Part shown: positions 16,091 through 25,071 of the stretch, piece by piece
Numbering within the stretch: position 1 is the first letter of the stretch
How the letters are laid out: each line of letters opens with the position of its first letter
Assembly: GCA_963707135.1 (NCBI GenBank)
Contig: CAVPOY010000024.1
Location: 186,001 to 250,000 of the forward strand
Reading direction: 5' to 3'
DNA from: JBGSTR01 sp963707135
GTDB lineage: Bacteria > Pseudomonadota > Gammaproteobacteria > Chromatiales > Chromatiaceae
DNA: 64,000 nucleotides
The notes under the pieces: model-generated
Told to the model about the DNA's origin: nothing
The model's input: the letters and a program-made list of their open reading frames with translations, nothing else
The model's database searches: none
Translations under genes and position numbers: made by a program

Positions 16091-16459
16091 AACACCCCTA
16101 CCGCCCATAGCTCAGGCTCCCGGCACCGTCGGGCGGTGCCGCAATCATTGAAGATGGTCTCGTAACGAGGCCGAGTGCCCGGCGTCGTCAAGGATAGCTG
16201 AAGCGCCAGGATATCGGCCGGCTTGATCGGATGCCCCGGTGGGCTAGCGGGACGTCGCGCGGGCAGCTTGCGCATGACAGTGCACGGCCGGCAGCAGCGG
16301 CCTGCCGGCCTGGGTTGCAAAAGGCGGCCCGAAGGCCGCCCGCGACCTGCCCCGTTCCGCTGCCGCGCAGTAGCACGGAATCCCCCGGATACCTAAAGGC
16401 AGGGTCAGGAAACCTGATCAATCGCGTTTCCCGTCCGGGCCAAGAATGACCCGGTATTC
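16091..16459. other. Gene-free stretch beside mobile remnants
   Basis: No convincing gene. It includes a GC-rich inverted segment around 16290-16345 (GGCCTGCCGGCC; GCGGCCCGAAGGCCGC) and the partial inverted copy of the dispersed repeat at 16411-16447. Confidence 0.4.
16411..16447 (-). repeat. Dispersed repeat, partial inverted copy 3
   Basis: Read on the minus strand it gives TTGGCCCGGACGGGAAACG followed by GATTGATCAGG, matching the second half of copies 1 and 2 in opposite orientation. The hairpin half is missing. Confidence 0.55.
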
Positions 16460-16916
16460 TCAGTAGATGTAAGCCATTGAAAATGGAGCGCGCCGAGAGT
16501 ACTGCTGCCCGAGGATCCGGTTCAGCGCCTCCAGGTCCTCGGCGAAGAAGGCATGTCCGATCCCGGACCGCCCGGCAAGCTGATCGGCCCCGCTGCCGAG
16601 GTCAAGCTGATCGAACCGCCGCCCATGCAGCAGGCTGTCCCCCGCCGCGACATGGACATGGAAAGCCGGCGCCTCCTCCCGACGGATGGAGTGCACGCCG
16701 CTGGCCTTGGCCTTGAGCGCGGCGATCAACAAGCGAAAGCGGGCGATGGCCACGGCGTAGGGGTTGAGGTCCACCCCAAAGACCTAGTCCAGTGCCCGCT
16801 GGGCCAGCGCCCGGGGGTTGGTGCCGGGCTCGCGCGCCGCCCACAGCTCGAACAGGCGATGGAAGGCGGTAAGCAGGAAGTGTCCAGAGCCGCACTTGGG
16901 GTCGATAAGCCGCACC
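16460..16916 (-). pseudogene. pglX: Remnant of BREX-2-like PglX adenine methyltransferase
   Basis: Fragment of an N6-adenine DNA methylase. It runs VRLIDPKCGSGHFLLTAFHR (SAM-binding motif I), RALAQRALD, then an in-frame TAG (16784-16786) where glutamine is expected, then VFGVDLNPYAVAIARFRL, HVHVAAGDSLLHG and FFAEDLEALNRILG. This sequence style is that of the type 2 BREX/Pgl methylase PglX. It lacks the N-terminus, the NPPY catalytic motif and the C-terminus. Its 5' side is replaced at about 16917 by an IS66 fragment. The frame on both sides of the TAG is the same, so one nonsense change plus truncation explains the state. No other BREX genes are in the window. Confidence 0.7.
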
Positions 16917-16917
16917 T

Positions 16918-17077
16918 CCTGGAAGCCGAACGCCTCGATGGCGACTATCTGGTCGACGTCCTGCAACGCATCGACCGCCATCCCGCCCGAGACGTCCACC
17001 TGCTCACCCCGCGGCGCTGGAAGCAACACTTCGCGGCCGACGCCCTACGCTCGGATCTACAAAGCCTGACCCGCTGA
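16918..17077 (+). pseudogene. IS66-family transposase (TnpC) C-terminal remnant
   Basis: The last ~50 codons before a TGA at 17075-17077 resemble the C-terminal end of IS66 TnpC proteins (YLVDVLQRIDRHPARDVHLL, then TPRRWKQHFA). The reading frame upstream runs into the opposite-strand PglX fragment, so this is a truncated copy joined to it. It is too short for certain family assignment. Confidence 0.5.
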
Positions 17078-17201
17078 CCCCGACCGCTACCCCACCCCTC
17101 GGCTCCGTGCCAGCCGCCCAGCCTTGCGGCGACGGTTTCCCCCAGAGCAACAGCCTTCCCGATCACCCTATGGGCCTGGAAGTACGTCGCTCAGTTATCG
17201 G

Positions 17202-17966
17202 TTACTTGTTGCAGATGAAGTAAATGCAGGCGGCGCAGGCGTATACCTGCAGGAGTTGCTCGAACAACGCTATGGTCGAATCGGTGTTGATGGTGTCGTC
17301 ATAACGCACCACCAGTTCCAGGCACTCGAGGTCGATGGCGCCATTGATATTCAGGCGCCGCCGTCCGGTGTTGGAGCGCACCTCGCGCTCCTCCCCGCGC
17401 TTGATCCAGCCGTGACCGAGCACCGGGTTGTGATGCGGGTGGACCGCGTCCATGAACAGGATGACGTCGCTCTCGCCCTTGCTTTTTTTCAACGTCTCGT
17501 AGTCGGCGAGAAACGCCTCCTGGGCCTGACGCTCGGCCTTGCCGGACACCAGCTTGGGCTTCTTGTAGACGAAGCCGAGACGGCGCAGCAACGCGGTCAG
17601 CCGCTAACGGTATAGGAGATAGCAAAGGTCTCTTTCACCCATGCGGCGATTTCTTTGGCACTGAGCTAGAGTTCGGTTTGAACCTGCCCGTCCAAGACCG
17701 CCAGCGCGGATTCATCGAGATCGCGGGCGCTCCCGCGGTAGGCCAGGTGCTGTAAGCCAGCCAGTCTTTCCTCGCGGTAGCGTTTGAAATGAGTTCGTAC
17801 CATATTGGGATCGACGAGCAGCGCGTCCGCGACGTCTTCTGCCGTCCATCCGCTCGCCAACAGCACCACCCGCCTTGATGCGGTCGGCGACTCGCTTCTC
17901 GCGCGTGCCGCGGTGCGCCGCACGCAGTTCAGCAAGCTCTTTGGCTGGCAGGCTGTAGTCGACCAT
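17202..17966 (-). pseudogene. Degraded IS630-family transposase
   Basis: Pieces of one transposase in several frames. They are MVDYSLPAKELAELRAAHRG (from 17966), a helix-turn-helix part after a frameshift (GWTAEDVADALLVDPNMVRT), an in-frame TAG at 17668-17670, LSAKEIAAWVKETFAISYTV, a further frameshift near 17606, and the DDE core (VILFMDAVHPHHNPVLGHGW, IKRGEEREVRSNTGRRRLNI, ALFEQLLQVY). The sequence ends in ICNK-stop where the family has ICDNARYY, so the catalytic C-terminus is lost. It is clearly inactive. Confidence 0.85.
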
Positions 17967-18465
17967 GCCTGTGATGATAATACGTCTTCAACCGGTTAAG
18001 CCAAAGTACCGAGAAAAATCTCAGATACGACTAGTGGGTATATGATCTCTTGAGAATTCGTCGTGACCTCAATCCTTCTCGCCTACTCAATCGCAGTCAG
18101 CCTACTCATTATGAGGTGCCTGAGGAATCGATCCGCGAGTCCGTCGCGGCTCAAAGCAACGGCTGTTTTGTGCTCGCAACGCCTCAGCGACGCCACGCCC
18201 AGGATTACAGCGAAACGTGTACAGCAAGTGCAAGCCATTCGCCAACCGCCTGTTGGCCAATAGCGAGGCATGACATCTTTGCTGCAGATAGCAACGTCGG
18301 TTAGTGCGAGGTCCACGCTGCTGAGCAATGCGAGTGACCGCGTCTACGCGCTGAAGAAACAGCGTCAAGCGCATGCCTCCGCGGACTGGTTCGTTTGTAC
18401 TGAGTGCGGACACAGTATTTCCGCAGAACCAACTCGGCCGGGAATGGTTGCCGCCCCACCATTCA
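17967..18465. other. Gene-free, relatively AT-rich stretch
   Basis: 499 bp between the dead IS630 copy and the Sel1 lipoprotein gene. Several short open frames occur on both strands but none has a ribosome-binding site or recognisable product. GC content is lower than in neighbouring genes, consistent with imported or decaying DNA. A short hairpin GCCAAC / GTTGGC lies near 18240-18257. Confidence 0.35.
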
Positions 18466-19413
18466 TCATCGCTGCGCAACAATGGGTTCCGCGAGGGCCT
18501 CTATGCGCCGCTGACTGTCCCGAACCAGCTTCTGTGATTCGGCCTGCTGGGCCACCGCTACATATTGGTCTATGAGCCTTTGTCTGGTCGCGATCGCGGG
18601 GGCTGGCTGGTCGAGCGTCCGCGTCGTCCGGCCGGTCCGCTCCACCTCCCCCTTCGCCTGCTCGACACGCGTCTCGGCGCTGCGAACGCCTTGATCGCTG
18701 GAGGCGCGGGCCGACTTGATCCGCTGGTACTGCGCGCGAGCCTTCGCCTGGTCCGGCGCCCCTCCCGGCGGCCTCCGCTGCGACGCGCGCGCGGCCGACA
18801 AAGCCTGGGAAAGGTAGACGACCTTGTCCTCGGAGAGTCCCGCGGCCTTCCGGTAGTAGTCCAGCGCCTTGACCGGATCGCGCTCCACCCCGAGGCCCTT
18901 CTCGTATAGGGTCCCCAGCAGTAGTTGGGCGCGGGGATGTCCTTGGTCCGCCGCCTTCCGGTACCACAACGCGGCAGTCGAATAATCCCGCGCCCGACCG
19001 AGACCGCGCTCGTGGATCTCGCCCACGTAGGTCTGGGCGGTCGGATCTCCCGCCTCCGCGGCGGACATCCAGACCGCGAGTGCGGTATCCGGGTTGGCGC
19101 GGTCGAAAAGAATGTACTGACCGCCGAGGATCTCGCAGTCGGTGGCTGTCTGCTTGACGGGACGCGGCCGCGTCACCCAGGTGATGGTGCGTCCCATGCG
19201 GCGCATCTTGCCCGGCAGCAGACAGTCCACGACCGTCAGATCCTCGGCCTGAGTGACCAGCCGCTCGATGGCCTTTGGATCGTCCCTCGCTCCCGCGGCC
19301 TGCTGGTAGACCGATTCCCCGCTCGAAGACGCGCAGGCGCCGACCAGTGCGGCCGCGACAGCCGCTGCGAAGCCTTGGACGAATCGGGGGAGTCCAGTCG
19401 TCTGCGTCATCAT
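18466..19413 (-). CDS. Sel1-repeat lipoprotein
   Basis: 315-aa probable lipoprotein with lipobox LVGAC near residue 27. Two to three Sel1-type helical repeats occupy about residues 105-195 (AEAGDPTAQTYVGEIHERGL, AADQGHPRAQLLLGTLYEKG), followed by a charged, coiled-coil-like C-terminus. Sel1 repeats usually mediate protein contacts in envelope signalling. It lies 92 bp downstream of the kinase-FGE gene on the same strand and is probably co-transcribed. A role as an outer-membrane or periplasmic partner of that kinase is inferred from position. Confidence 0.8.
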   Translation of the reverse strand: MMTQTTGLPRFVQGFAAAVAAALVGACASSSGESVYQQAAGARDDPKAIERLVTQAEDLTVVDCLLPGKMRRMGRTITWVTRPRPVKQTATDCEILGGQYILFDRANPDTALAVWMSAAEAGDPTAQTYVGEIHERGLGRARDYSTAALWYRKAADQGHPRAQLLLGTLYEKGLGVERDPVKALDYYRKAAGLSEDKVVYLSQALSAARASQRRPPGGAPDQAKARAQYQRIKSARASSDQGVRSAETRVEQAKGEVERTGRTTRTLDQPAPAIATRQRLIDQYVAVAQQAESQKLVRDSQRRIEALAEPIVAQR

Positions 19414-19505
19414 CGCCTCCTCAGTCGTCGTTCAAAAGGTGTTGCTCGCGCCTTACCTGATCCGCCAACCCGAGTTTCCGTGTCGGCTTCTATAGGAGCA
19501 CGATT

Positions 19506-21866
19506 TCAGCGGGTCCTCGCAACCTCGTCCGCCGCGGGCTTGCTGTCCCCAGACTGAGATTCGGCAGGGCGTGCCAGCCGAAACCCAACGGTGTTTAACC
19601 CGAGGTTTGCGGGTGCACCGTCGCGCGCAGCTGACCTGACGAGCTCCGGCGCATCGAGCCAGGAGCCGCCCCGGAAGACCCGTGGTGACGCGCCGCCCTC
19701 CTCGTTGCACCGGCTCTCGGCGCCGCCATAACCTTTTCCATATTCTGAACAGGTCCACTCTGCCAGATTACCCAGCATGTCCCGCAAACCGAAGGGGTTG
19801 GGAGGAAAGGTCCCCGACGGGGCGGAGTAGGTGTGGTCGTCGTCGCACTGGGCCGTATTGGCGTAGTCGCAGCCCGCCTTGGGATCATCGCCCCAGAATC
19901 GGCTTGACCGGGTCCCCGCGCGGGCGGCGTACTCCCACTCTTGCTCCGTGGGCAGTCGGTACCTATGACCTGTCTTTTCCTGCAACCACGCGGCGTACGC
20001 CCGGGCATCGTTCCAGCTTACGCAGGTAACGGGGTGACGGTCGGTAACCCCGTAACCCGGGGATGTCCATGAAAGGCTCATGTCCGGAACCAGCTGCTGC
20101 CAGCTCTCGTCCGGCCTGAGGCAGGTGGATTCTCGGTCTACTTCCGTTCTGTAGCCCGTCTCCTCTATAAACCGCCGGAACTGACCCAAGGTGATCTCCG
20201 TCTCGCTGACGGCGAATGGGTCCGGGACCTGCGCAAGGTGGAGCCGCTCGTCCGGGTTGCGGCCCGTTTCCTCCAGTGGCGAGCCCATTTGGAACTCTCC
20301 CCCGGGAAGCCAGACCATAACCGGACCCGAGCCGCCGCCGGCCAGTGAATCCGAAAAACGCGTGCCAGGGAAAGCGGTTTCGCGTTCCTGCTGCTTTTCT
20401 TCCGGCGCTGCGACCTCGCCCTCGGTCTCCTGCCCGACGTCCGGGTAAGGGTCCGGCGCGAGCGCGGACCGATCCGCCTCCTCTCGTCGAATCTGCTCCC
20501 GCTCTGCGACCGCGTTGGTCCCGACGGTTTGACCTGTCCCCGCGGTCATCGGCGTTTCGGAGATGCCCGACTCCGCCTTTTTGGACTCTGCATGGCCTGT
20601 TACGGCGATGGCCGACTTGGGTACCTCGCCGGGGAGGACTTCGGGTCCATCCGTCTCCTGCACCCGCTCACCAATAGTAGCCCCGTCGACCGAGATGTCC
20701 GGACGAGATTGCCCGATCGGTATCTCGGACTCCCGATCGAAATACGGAAACAACCTTTCGCGATAATGAAACCCGATCCCCAAACCCATGAATAAGATCG
20801 CTGCCACCGCTAGAGCGAGTCCGGCGCGAGAACGCCGGATAGGCACACTCGATGGCAGCCCGGAAGATGCTTTCGGGGCCGTCGGGGCCTCGACGTCGAC
20901 ATTGGGAACCGCGCCGACACGTGTCCGGTCTTCTGGGCCCACGGTCGGAACCAGGACGGTTGGCTCGTAAGCCCCGGCAGCGGACTCCCCCAGGCATCGA
21001 CGCCACTCCGCTACGGACTGGGGCCGTTCCTCGGGCTTGATCGCCAGGGCCCAGTCGATCGCCCTGAGAATCGATTCGGGATACTGGCCTCTGCAGGCGT
21101 CTGTCGCCGTCGGTTGAACCCCGCCACACAGTCGCTCCGAGGCGCTCAGTGGCTTTCTGCCGGTTACCGCCTCGTAAAGGGTAGCCCCGAAACCGTATAT
21201 ATCAGTCCACGGTCCCTGCTCGCCCACGTCGTGATATTGCTCCAGCGCCGCATAGACCGGCGTATACGCCGATACGACCGAGCGCTCGCCGCCCGCAACG
21301 ACACATCGAGCGGCACCGAAGTCAATCAGCACCGGCGACCCGTCGGCCCGAATCAGAATGTTGGCGGGCTTGATGTCTCGATGCACGACACCGGACGCGT
21401 GAATGCGCTCCAGGCCATTCAGTACGGGAATCAAGAGGGCGTCAAGCTCACGGCGTGAGATCCTTTGCTGCGACTTGAGAATCTCGGAAAGGGCACGCCC
21501 CTGCTCGAGTTCCATGAACATATAGGCCGTACCGTTCGCCTCGCAGAAACGGGTGACGCGGACAATATTCGGATGGCGCTCCGGGCGAGCCAGCTCCCAG
21601 AGCGTCTTAGCCTCCTGAAGAAAGCGGTCGCGCGCCCACCGGAAAGTCACCTCGGCCTGCTCGGACAAGGGCGTCACCTTCCCGTCCGGCAATCGGCAGG
21701 CAAGTTCCGGCGGCAAGAACTCCTTGATTGCGACCGTTTCCGGGAGATAGGTGTTCTGACACTCGTATACGATCCCGAAGCTGCCCGCACCCAGAACGCG
21801 CGCGATCCGGAATTCTTCGATCATCCCCCCGACCGGCAAGGCGTGATGCGCGCTCGGCGAAACCAT
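19506..21866 (-). CDS. Transmembrane Ser/Thr kinase fused to FGE-like domain
   Basis: 786 aa. Residues 15-295 are a Hanks-type kinase with the glycine loop GAGSFGIVYE, Lys48, HRDIKPAN (Asp164), DFG at 182-184 and the activation segment SVVSAYTPVYAALEQY; it looks catalytically complete. A transmembrane helix at about 348-366 is followed by a linker rich in Glu and Pro, then a C-terminal sulfatase-modifying-factor (FGE/SUMF) domain from about 515 (VWLPGGEFQMGSP, YRLPTEQEWEYAARAG, NPFGLRDMLGNLAEWT, VFRGGSWLDA). The segment after RGGSW has no cysteine, so formylglycine synthesis is unlikely and the domain probably senses or binds something in the periplasm. The ATG at 21866 follows AAGGGAGACAAC. 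Confidence 0.9.
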   Translation of the reverse strand: MVSPSAHHALPVGGMIEEFRIARVLGAGSFGIVYECQNTYLPETVAIKEFLPPELACRLPDGKVTPLSEQAEVTFRWARDRFLQEAKTLWELARPERHPNIVRVTRFCEANGTAYMFMELEQGRALSEILKSQQRISRRELDALLIPVLNGLERIHASGVVHRDIKPANILIRADGSPVLIDFGAARCVVAGGERSVVSAYTPVYAALEQYHDVGEQGPWTDIYGFGATLYEAVTGRKPLSASERLCGGVQPTATDACRGQYPESILRAIDWALAIKPEERPQSVAEWRRCLGESAAGAYEPTVLVPTVGPEDRTRVGAVPNVDVEAPTAPKASSGLPSSVPIRRSRAGLALAVAAILFMGLGIGFHYRERLFPYFDRESEIPIGQSRPDISVDGATIGERVQETDGPEVLPGEVPKSAIAVTGHAESKKAESGISETPMTAGTGQTVGTNAVAEREQIRREEADRSALAPDPYPDVGQETEGEVAAPEEKQQERETAFPGTRFSDSLAGGGSGPVMVWLPGGEFQMGSPLEETGRNPDERLHLAQVPDPFAVSETEITLGQFRRFIEETGYRTEVDRESTCLRPDESWQQLVPDMSLSWTSPGYGVTDRHPVTCVSWNDARAYAAWLQEKTGHRYRLPTEQEWEYAARAGTRSSRFWGDDPKAGCDYANTAQCDDDHTYSAPSGTFPPNPFGLRDMLGNLAEWTCSEYGKGYGGAESRCNEEGGASPRVFRGGSWLDAPELVRSAARDGAPANLGLNTVGFRLARPAESQSGDSKPAADEVARTR

Positions 21867-22251
21867 GTTGTCTCCCTTGAATGCCTTCTCAGACGCTCGC
21901 GCGGTGCTGAGATGAATTGAGCCGTTCTCAGTCCGTCAAGTCCACCCGCAGTCTGCGTCACTGTAGCCCCCGCCGTGACACGTTCCAAGTGGCCACACTG
22001 TTCTACGGTCGAGCTTCGGCGCATACGAGGCAATCCGTCCGCATGGCTGCATCTGCCTTGGGGCTCTGAGTGCGCCCAGCGGCGAGATAGAAGACGATTT
22101 CGCCGACCCTTTAACCGATAGTGAGATCTGAGCCGCCGCGGGACGGAGGCGACAGGCTACAGGCCTCGACTTTGGGGTGTTACGATGATGCGAACCGTCG
22201 TGCGGTCTTCATGTCCGTACCGCCATTGCCAAGACTCGGGAAAAAATTCTG
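21867..22251. promoter_or_regulatory. Divergent intergenic region between kinase-FGE and secreted FGE genes
   Basis: 385 bp between two divergent genes of the same signalling cluster, so it presumably holds both promoters. I could not assign a clear -35/-10 pair or operator. Confidence 0.35.
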
Positions 22252-23355
22252 GTGTTAGTTGACGTGCGGAAATTGATTGTCGTTTTTCTGGGTGCGGCCC
22301 TTGCCGGTGGGCTTGCCGCCATCGGCACCGCATACGCCGATGAAGCCGGAGCCAAGCCGAAAACCGGAGACCTAGCGTTCTGGGAAGAGCTTGCGTTTTG
22401 GGAGACGATCAAGAACAGCTCGGATCCCGCCGAGCTTGAGGCGTATCTGGCGGCGTATCCGAAAGGTCGTTTCGCCCGCCTGGCGGAGATCCGGTTGGAG
22501 GCTCTCAGGAGCGGAGACGCCGTGCCTGGCGAGCCAACGGCCGCTGCGAGCCCTGAAGACTCCAGCGCTCGCGAAATGGAGGGTACCGGTCCATCCGCGC
22601 CGCGCAGCTCGGAGATTGACTCGGCGTCACCAACCGAGACAAGTGGCGCTTTCAAGGATTGCGATGAGTGCCCGCCGATGGTCACCGTGCCCGCTGGGCG
22701 CTACCTGATGGGCTCGGACACGCACCGTCCCGAGGAAAAGCCGCGCCATGAGGTCGTATTCGAGAGACCCTTTGCAATAGGTGCTCGGGAGATCACCGTC
22801 GGGGAGTGGGATGCGTGTCTCCGGGAGGGACGCTGCGACTTCACACCAAAGACGACCGGAAGTACCGAGCAACCAGTCAGCGAAGTGAGTTGGGACGATA
22901 CCCAGCAATACATAAAGTGGCTGACAGATAAAACGGGCAAGGAGTACCGCTTGCCAAGCGAGGCGGAGTGGGAGTACGCGGCTAGCGGGGGGACCTCGAC
23001 CGCCTTCTGGTGGGGCGATGAAGTTGGAAAAAATAACGCGAACTGCAGCGATTGCGGAAGCGAATGGGATGGAAAGAGCCCCGCGCCGGCCGGCTCTTTC
23101 AAGCCAAACCCGTTCGGACTGTACGACGTTCACGGCAATCTATGGGAATGGACCATGGACTGCATGAACCGTTCTTATAACGGGGCGCCCGCGGACGGCT
23201 CCGCGTGGCTTCGCGGCGACTGCCTTGGGCGCATGCTACGAGGCGGAAGCTGGAACCTGGAATCGGAGTACATGCGCACGACGCGGCGCCACAATTACGA
23301 TCGGGATGTCCGCTACTATCTACACGGATTCCGGGTGGTGCGATCGTTACCTTAA
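22252..23355 (+). CDS. Secreted FGE-like (SUMF1/DUF323) domain protein
   Basis: 367 aa from GTG 22252 (GTG 22264 is also possible). A signal peptide (LIVVFLGAALAGGLAAIGTAYA) precedes an N-terminal helical motif (WETIKNSSDPAELEAYLAAY, preceded by a short LAFWEE/LAFWE duplication). A Ser/Pro-rich linker follows, and then the FGE fold from about residue 140 (MVTVPAGRYLMGSD, EITVGEWDACL, YRLPSEAEWEYAASGG, NPFGLYDVHGNLWEWT, MLRGGSWNLESEY, GFRVVR). The catalytic cysteine pair of true FGE after RGGSW is absent. It probably acts as a periplasmic binding or scaffold protein of the adjacent kinase system, like TagR. Confidence 0.88.
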   Translation: MLVDVRKLIVVFLGAALAGGLAAIGTAYADEAGAKPKTGDLAFWEELAFWETIKNSSDPAELEAYLAAYPKGRFARLAEIRLEALRSGDAVPGEPTAAASPEDSSAREMEGTGPSAPRSSEIDSASPTETSGAFKDCDECPPMVTVPAGRYLMGSDTHRPEEKPRHEVVFERPFAIGAREITVGEWDACLREGRCDFTPKTTGSTEQPVSEVSWDDTQQYIKWLTDKTGKEYRLPSEAEWEYAASGGTSTAFWWGDEVGKNNANCSDCGSEWDGKSPAPAGSFKPNPFGLYDVHGNLWEWTMDCMNRSYNGAPADGSAWLRGDCLGRMLRGGSWNLESEYMRTTRRHNYDRDVRYYLHGFRVVRSLP

Positions 23356-23577
23356 TTCGACGGCCACTGCGCCTTCAGATCACGATGCTCCGTGGGCATT
23401 GAATGCATCGGCAGCCAAGACGCTGTTGCGATCTAGCTCAGGGCGTTTCGCCGACACCGAGCAAGGCCGGCGAGATATCGGACCTGGGATCCAGGGCGTC
23501 CACGCGTGTATGTTTCGACCGGACGGGACGATCGACCCGGCGACGCAGTCCCGCTTGACCGGCAACGGACCGGATCG

Positions 23578-25071
23578 ATGAGCGCAGAAGAGACCAGTTC
23601 GAGCACGGTAGGTCACTCCGGTCAAGAAGCCGCGACCGTCCTTCGCCCGGACGGCGCAGCGCCGCGGGGCATACCGCCGGGCACCCTGCTGGTCAATACC
23701 TATCGGGTCGAGCGTCTGCTGGGCGGGGGCGGCATGGGCGAGGTCTATCTGGTCCGCCATGCGGGTCTCGGCACCCGGCACGCGATCAAGGTGATTCGCC
23801 CCGAGATGGCGTTGAATCGCCAGGTAATGGACCTCTTCTACCGGGAGGCCCGTGTGCTGCGCGGGGTGCGCCACGAGGCCGTGGTGAGCTATGACGGCTT
23901 CGTCCGCGACGACCGCGGACGCGATTACCTGGTCATGGAGTATGTCGAGGGCCCCTCCCTGGCCGACAGACTGCGTCAGGGTCCGCTCAGCCCCTCGGAG
24001 GTGCTCGCGCTCAGGAACCGACTGGCCGCCGGCCTCTCCGAGGCCCACCGCAAGGGCGCGGTCCACCGGGACATCTCGCCGGATAACGTCATTCTGCCCG
24101 AGAACAGGATCGAGTCAGCCAAGCTCATCGACTTCGGGGTGTGCAAGCTGACGGATCCGGCCCAGGAGACCATCCTCGGCTCCTCGTTCGCGGGAAAGTA
24201 CCAATATGCATCGCCCGAGCAGCTCGGACTGTTCGGGGGCGCGGTCGAAGCCCGCTCGGACCTTTACAGCCTGGGGCTCGTCCTGGCGGCCGCGGCCCGG
24301 GGACGACCGCTGGAAATGGGTACTACCATCGAGGCAGCGGTTCGCAGCCGCCAGAGCCTGCCCGACCTGAGCGGCGTTCCCGAGGGACTGCAGGACTGGC
24401 TATCGGTCATGCTCCAGCCGGAACCGGCGCGCCGTCCGGCCAGCGTCGACGCGTTGCTTACAGGATGGCCAGGCGTGGCGGATGGGCGCCCCAAGGGGCG
24501 CAGCCGAGAGTCCCCGCGGGACCTGACCGGGGCGTCCAGGGGCAGAGGCCGAGGCCCGCTCTTGGGCGTTGGGCTGTTCCTTGTGGCGGGCACCGCCGGC
24601 GTTCTCTACTGGCTGCAGCGTCCGCCGCCGCCTGATCCGTCTAAGACCGTACCCCCAACGCACACGCAACTTGAGGAGCGGCGCCAATCTTCAACCTTCT
24701 CGGCTCGCCTCGATAAGCTGGTTCAGGCCGGCCAATGGGACGACGCCTTCGCCCTCGCACAGGAAACCATGAGAAGCGGCCAACCGACTCCGACCGAGTC
24801 CACCTGGGCCCTCGCCAACGGGCTGTTGGCGGCGGGGCGACTCGATCAGGCATTTGCCCTGGCTCGGGAGCTGGCGAGCGCCGGACATGGCCCGGCCGCG
24901 TTCGCCGTGGCCGAGATGTATGACCCACTACACTGGTCAAGGGAGCGCTCGCCTTTTACCAGGCCCAATGCGGCAAAGGCGCGCGACTGGTATCGGCGTG
25001 CCGCCGAGGCGGGGGTCGCGGAAGCCCAGTCGAGACTCGGGGAACTGGACGCGGCCGGGGGGGAGCAATAA
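23578..25071 (+). CDS. Transmembrane Ser/Thr protein kinase (PpkA kinase-half-like)
   Basis: 497 aa. The kinase domain spans about 38-300 with GGGGMGEVYLVR, Lys71, HRDISPDN (Asp165; Ser replaces the usual Lys after HRDI), DFG at 185-187 and YASPEQ. A transmembrane helix at about 327-346 is followed by a periplasmic C-terminal part with helical Sel1/TPR-like repeats (AGVAEAQSRLGELDA). The start is ATG 23578. Its stop overlaps the start of the VWA gene (TAATG), which implies translational coupling. In P. aeruginosa PpkA, kinase and VWA domains are one protein; here they appear as adjacent genes. It is predicted to phosphorylate cytoplasmic targets after an envelope signal. Confidence 0.9.
   Translation: MSAEETSSSTVGHSGQEAATVLRPDGAAPRGIPPGTLLVNTYRVERLLGGGGMGEVYLVRHAGLGTRHAIKVIRPEMALNRQVMDLFYREARVLRGVRHEAVVSYDGFVRDDRGRDYLVMEYVEGPSLADRLRQGPLSPSEVLALRNRLAAGLSEAHRKGAVHRDISPDNVILPENRIESAKLIDFGVCKLTDPAQETILGSSFAGKYQYASPEQLGLFGGAVEARSDLYSLGLVLAAAARGRPLEMGTTIEAAVRSRQSLPDLSGVPEGLQDWLSVMLQPEPARRPASVDALLTGWPGVADGRPKGRSRESPRDLTGASRGRGRGPLLGVGLFLVAGTAGVLYWLQRPPPPDPSKTVPPTHTQLEERRQSSTFSARLDKLVQAGQWDDAFALAQETMRSGQPTPTESTWALANGLLAAGRLDQAFALARELASAGHGPAAFAVAEMYDPLHWSRERSPFTRPNAAKARDWYRRAAEAGVAEAQSRLGELDAAGGEQ

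Noticed and set aside
18050..18304. Short frames between the IS630 remnant and the Sel1 lipoprotein
   Set aside because: Overlapping frames on both strands have similar length and no start signals, so this is most likely non-coding.
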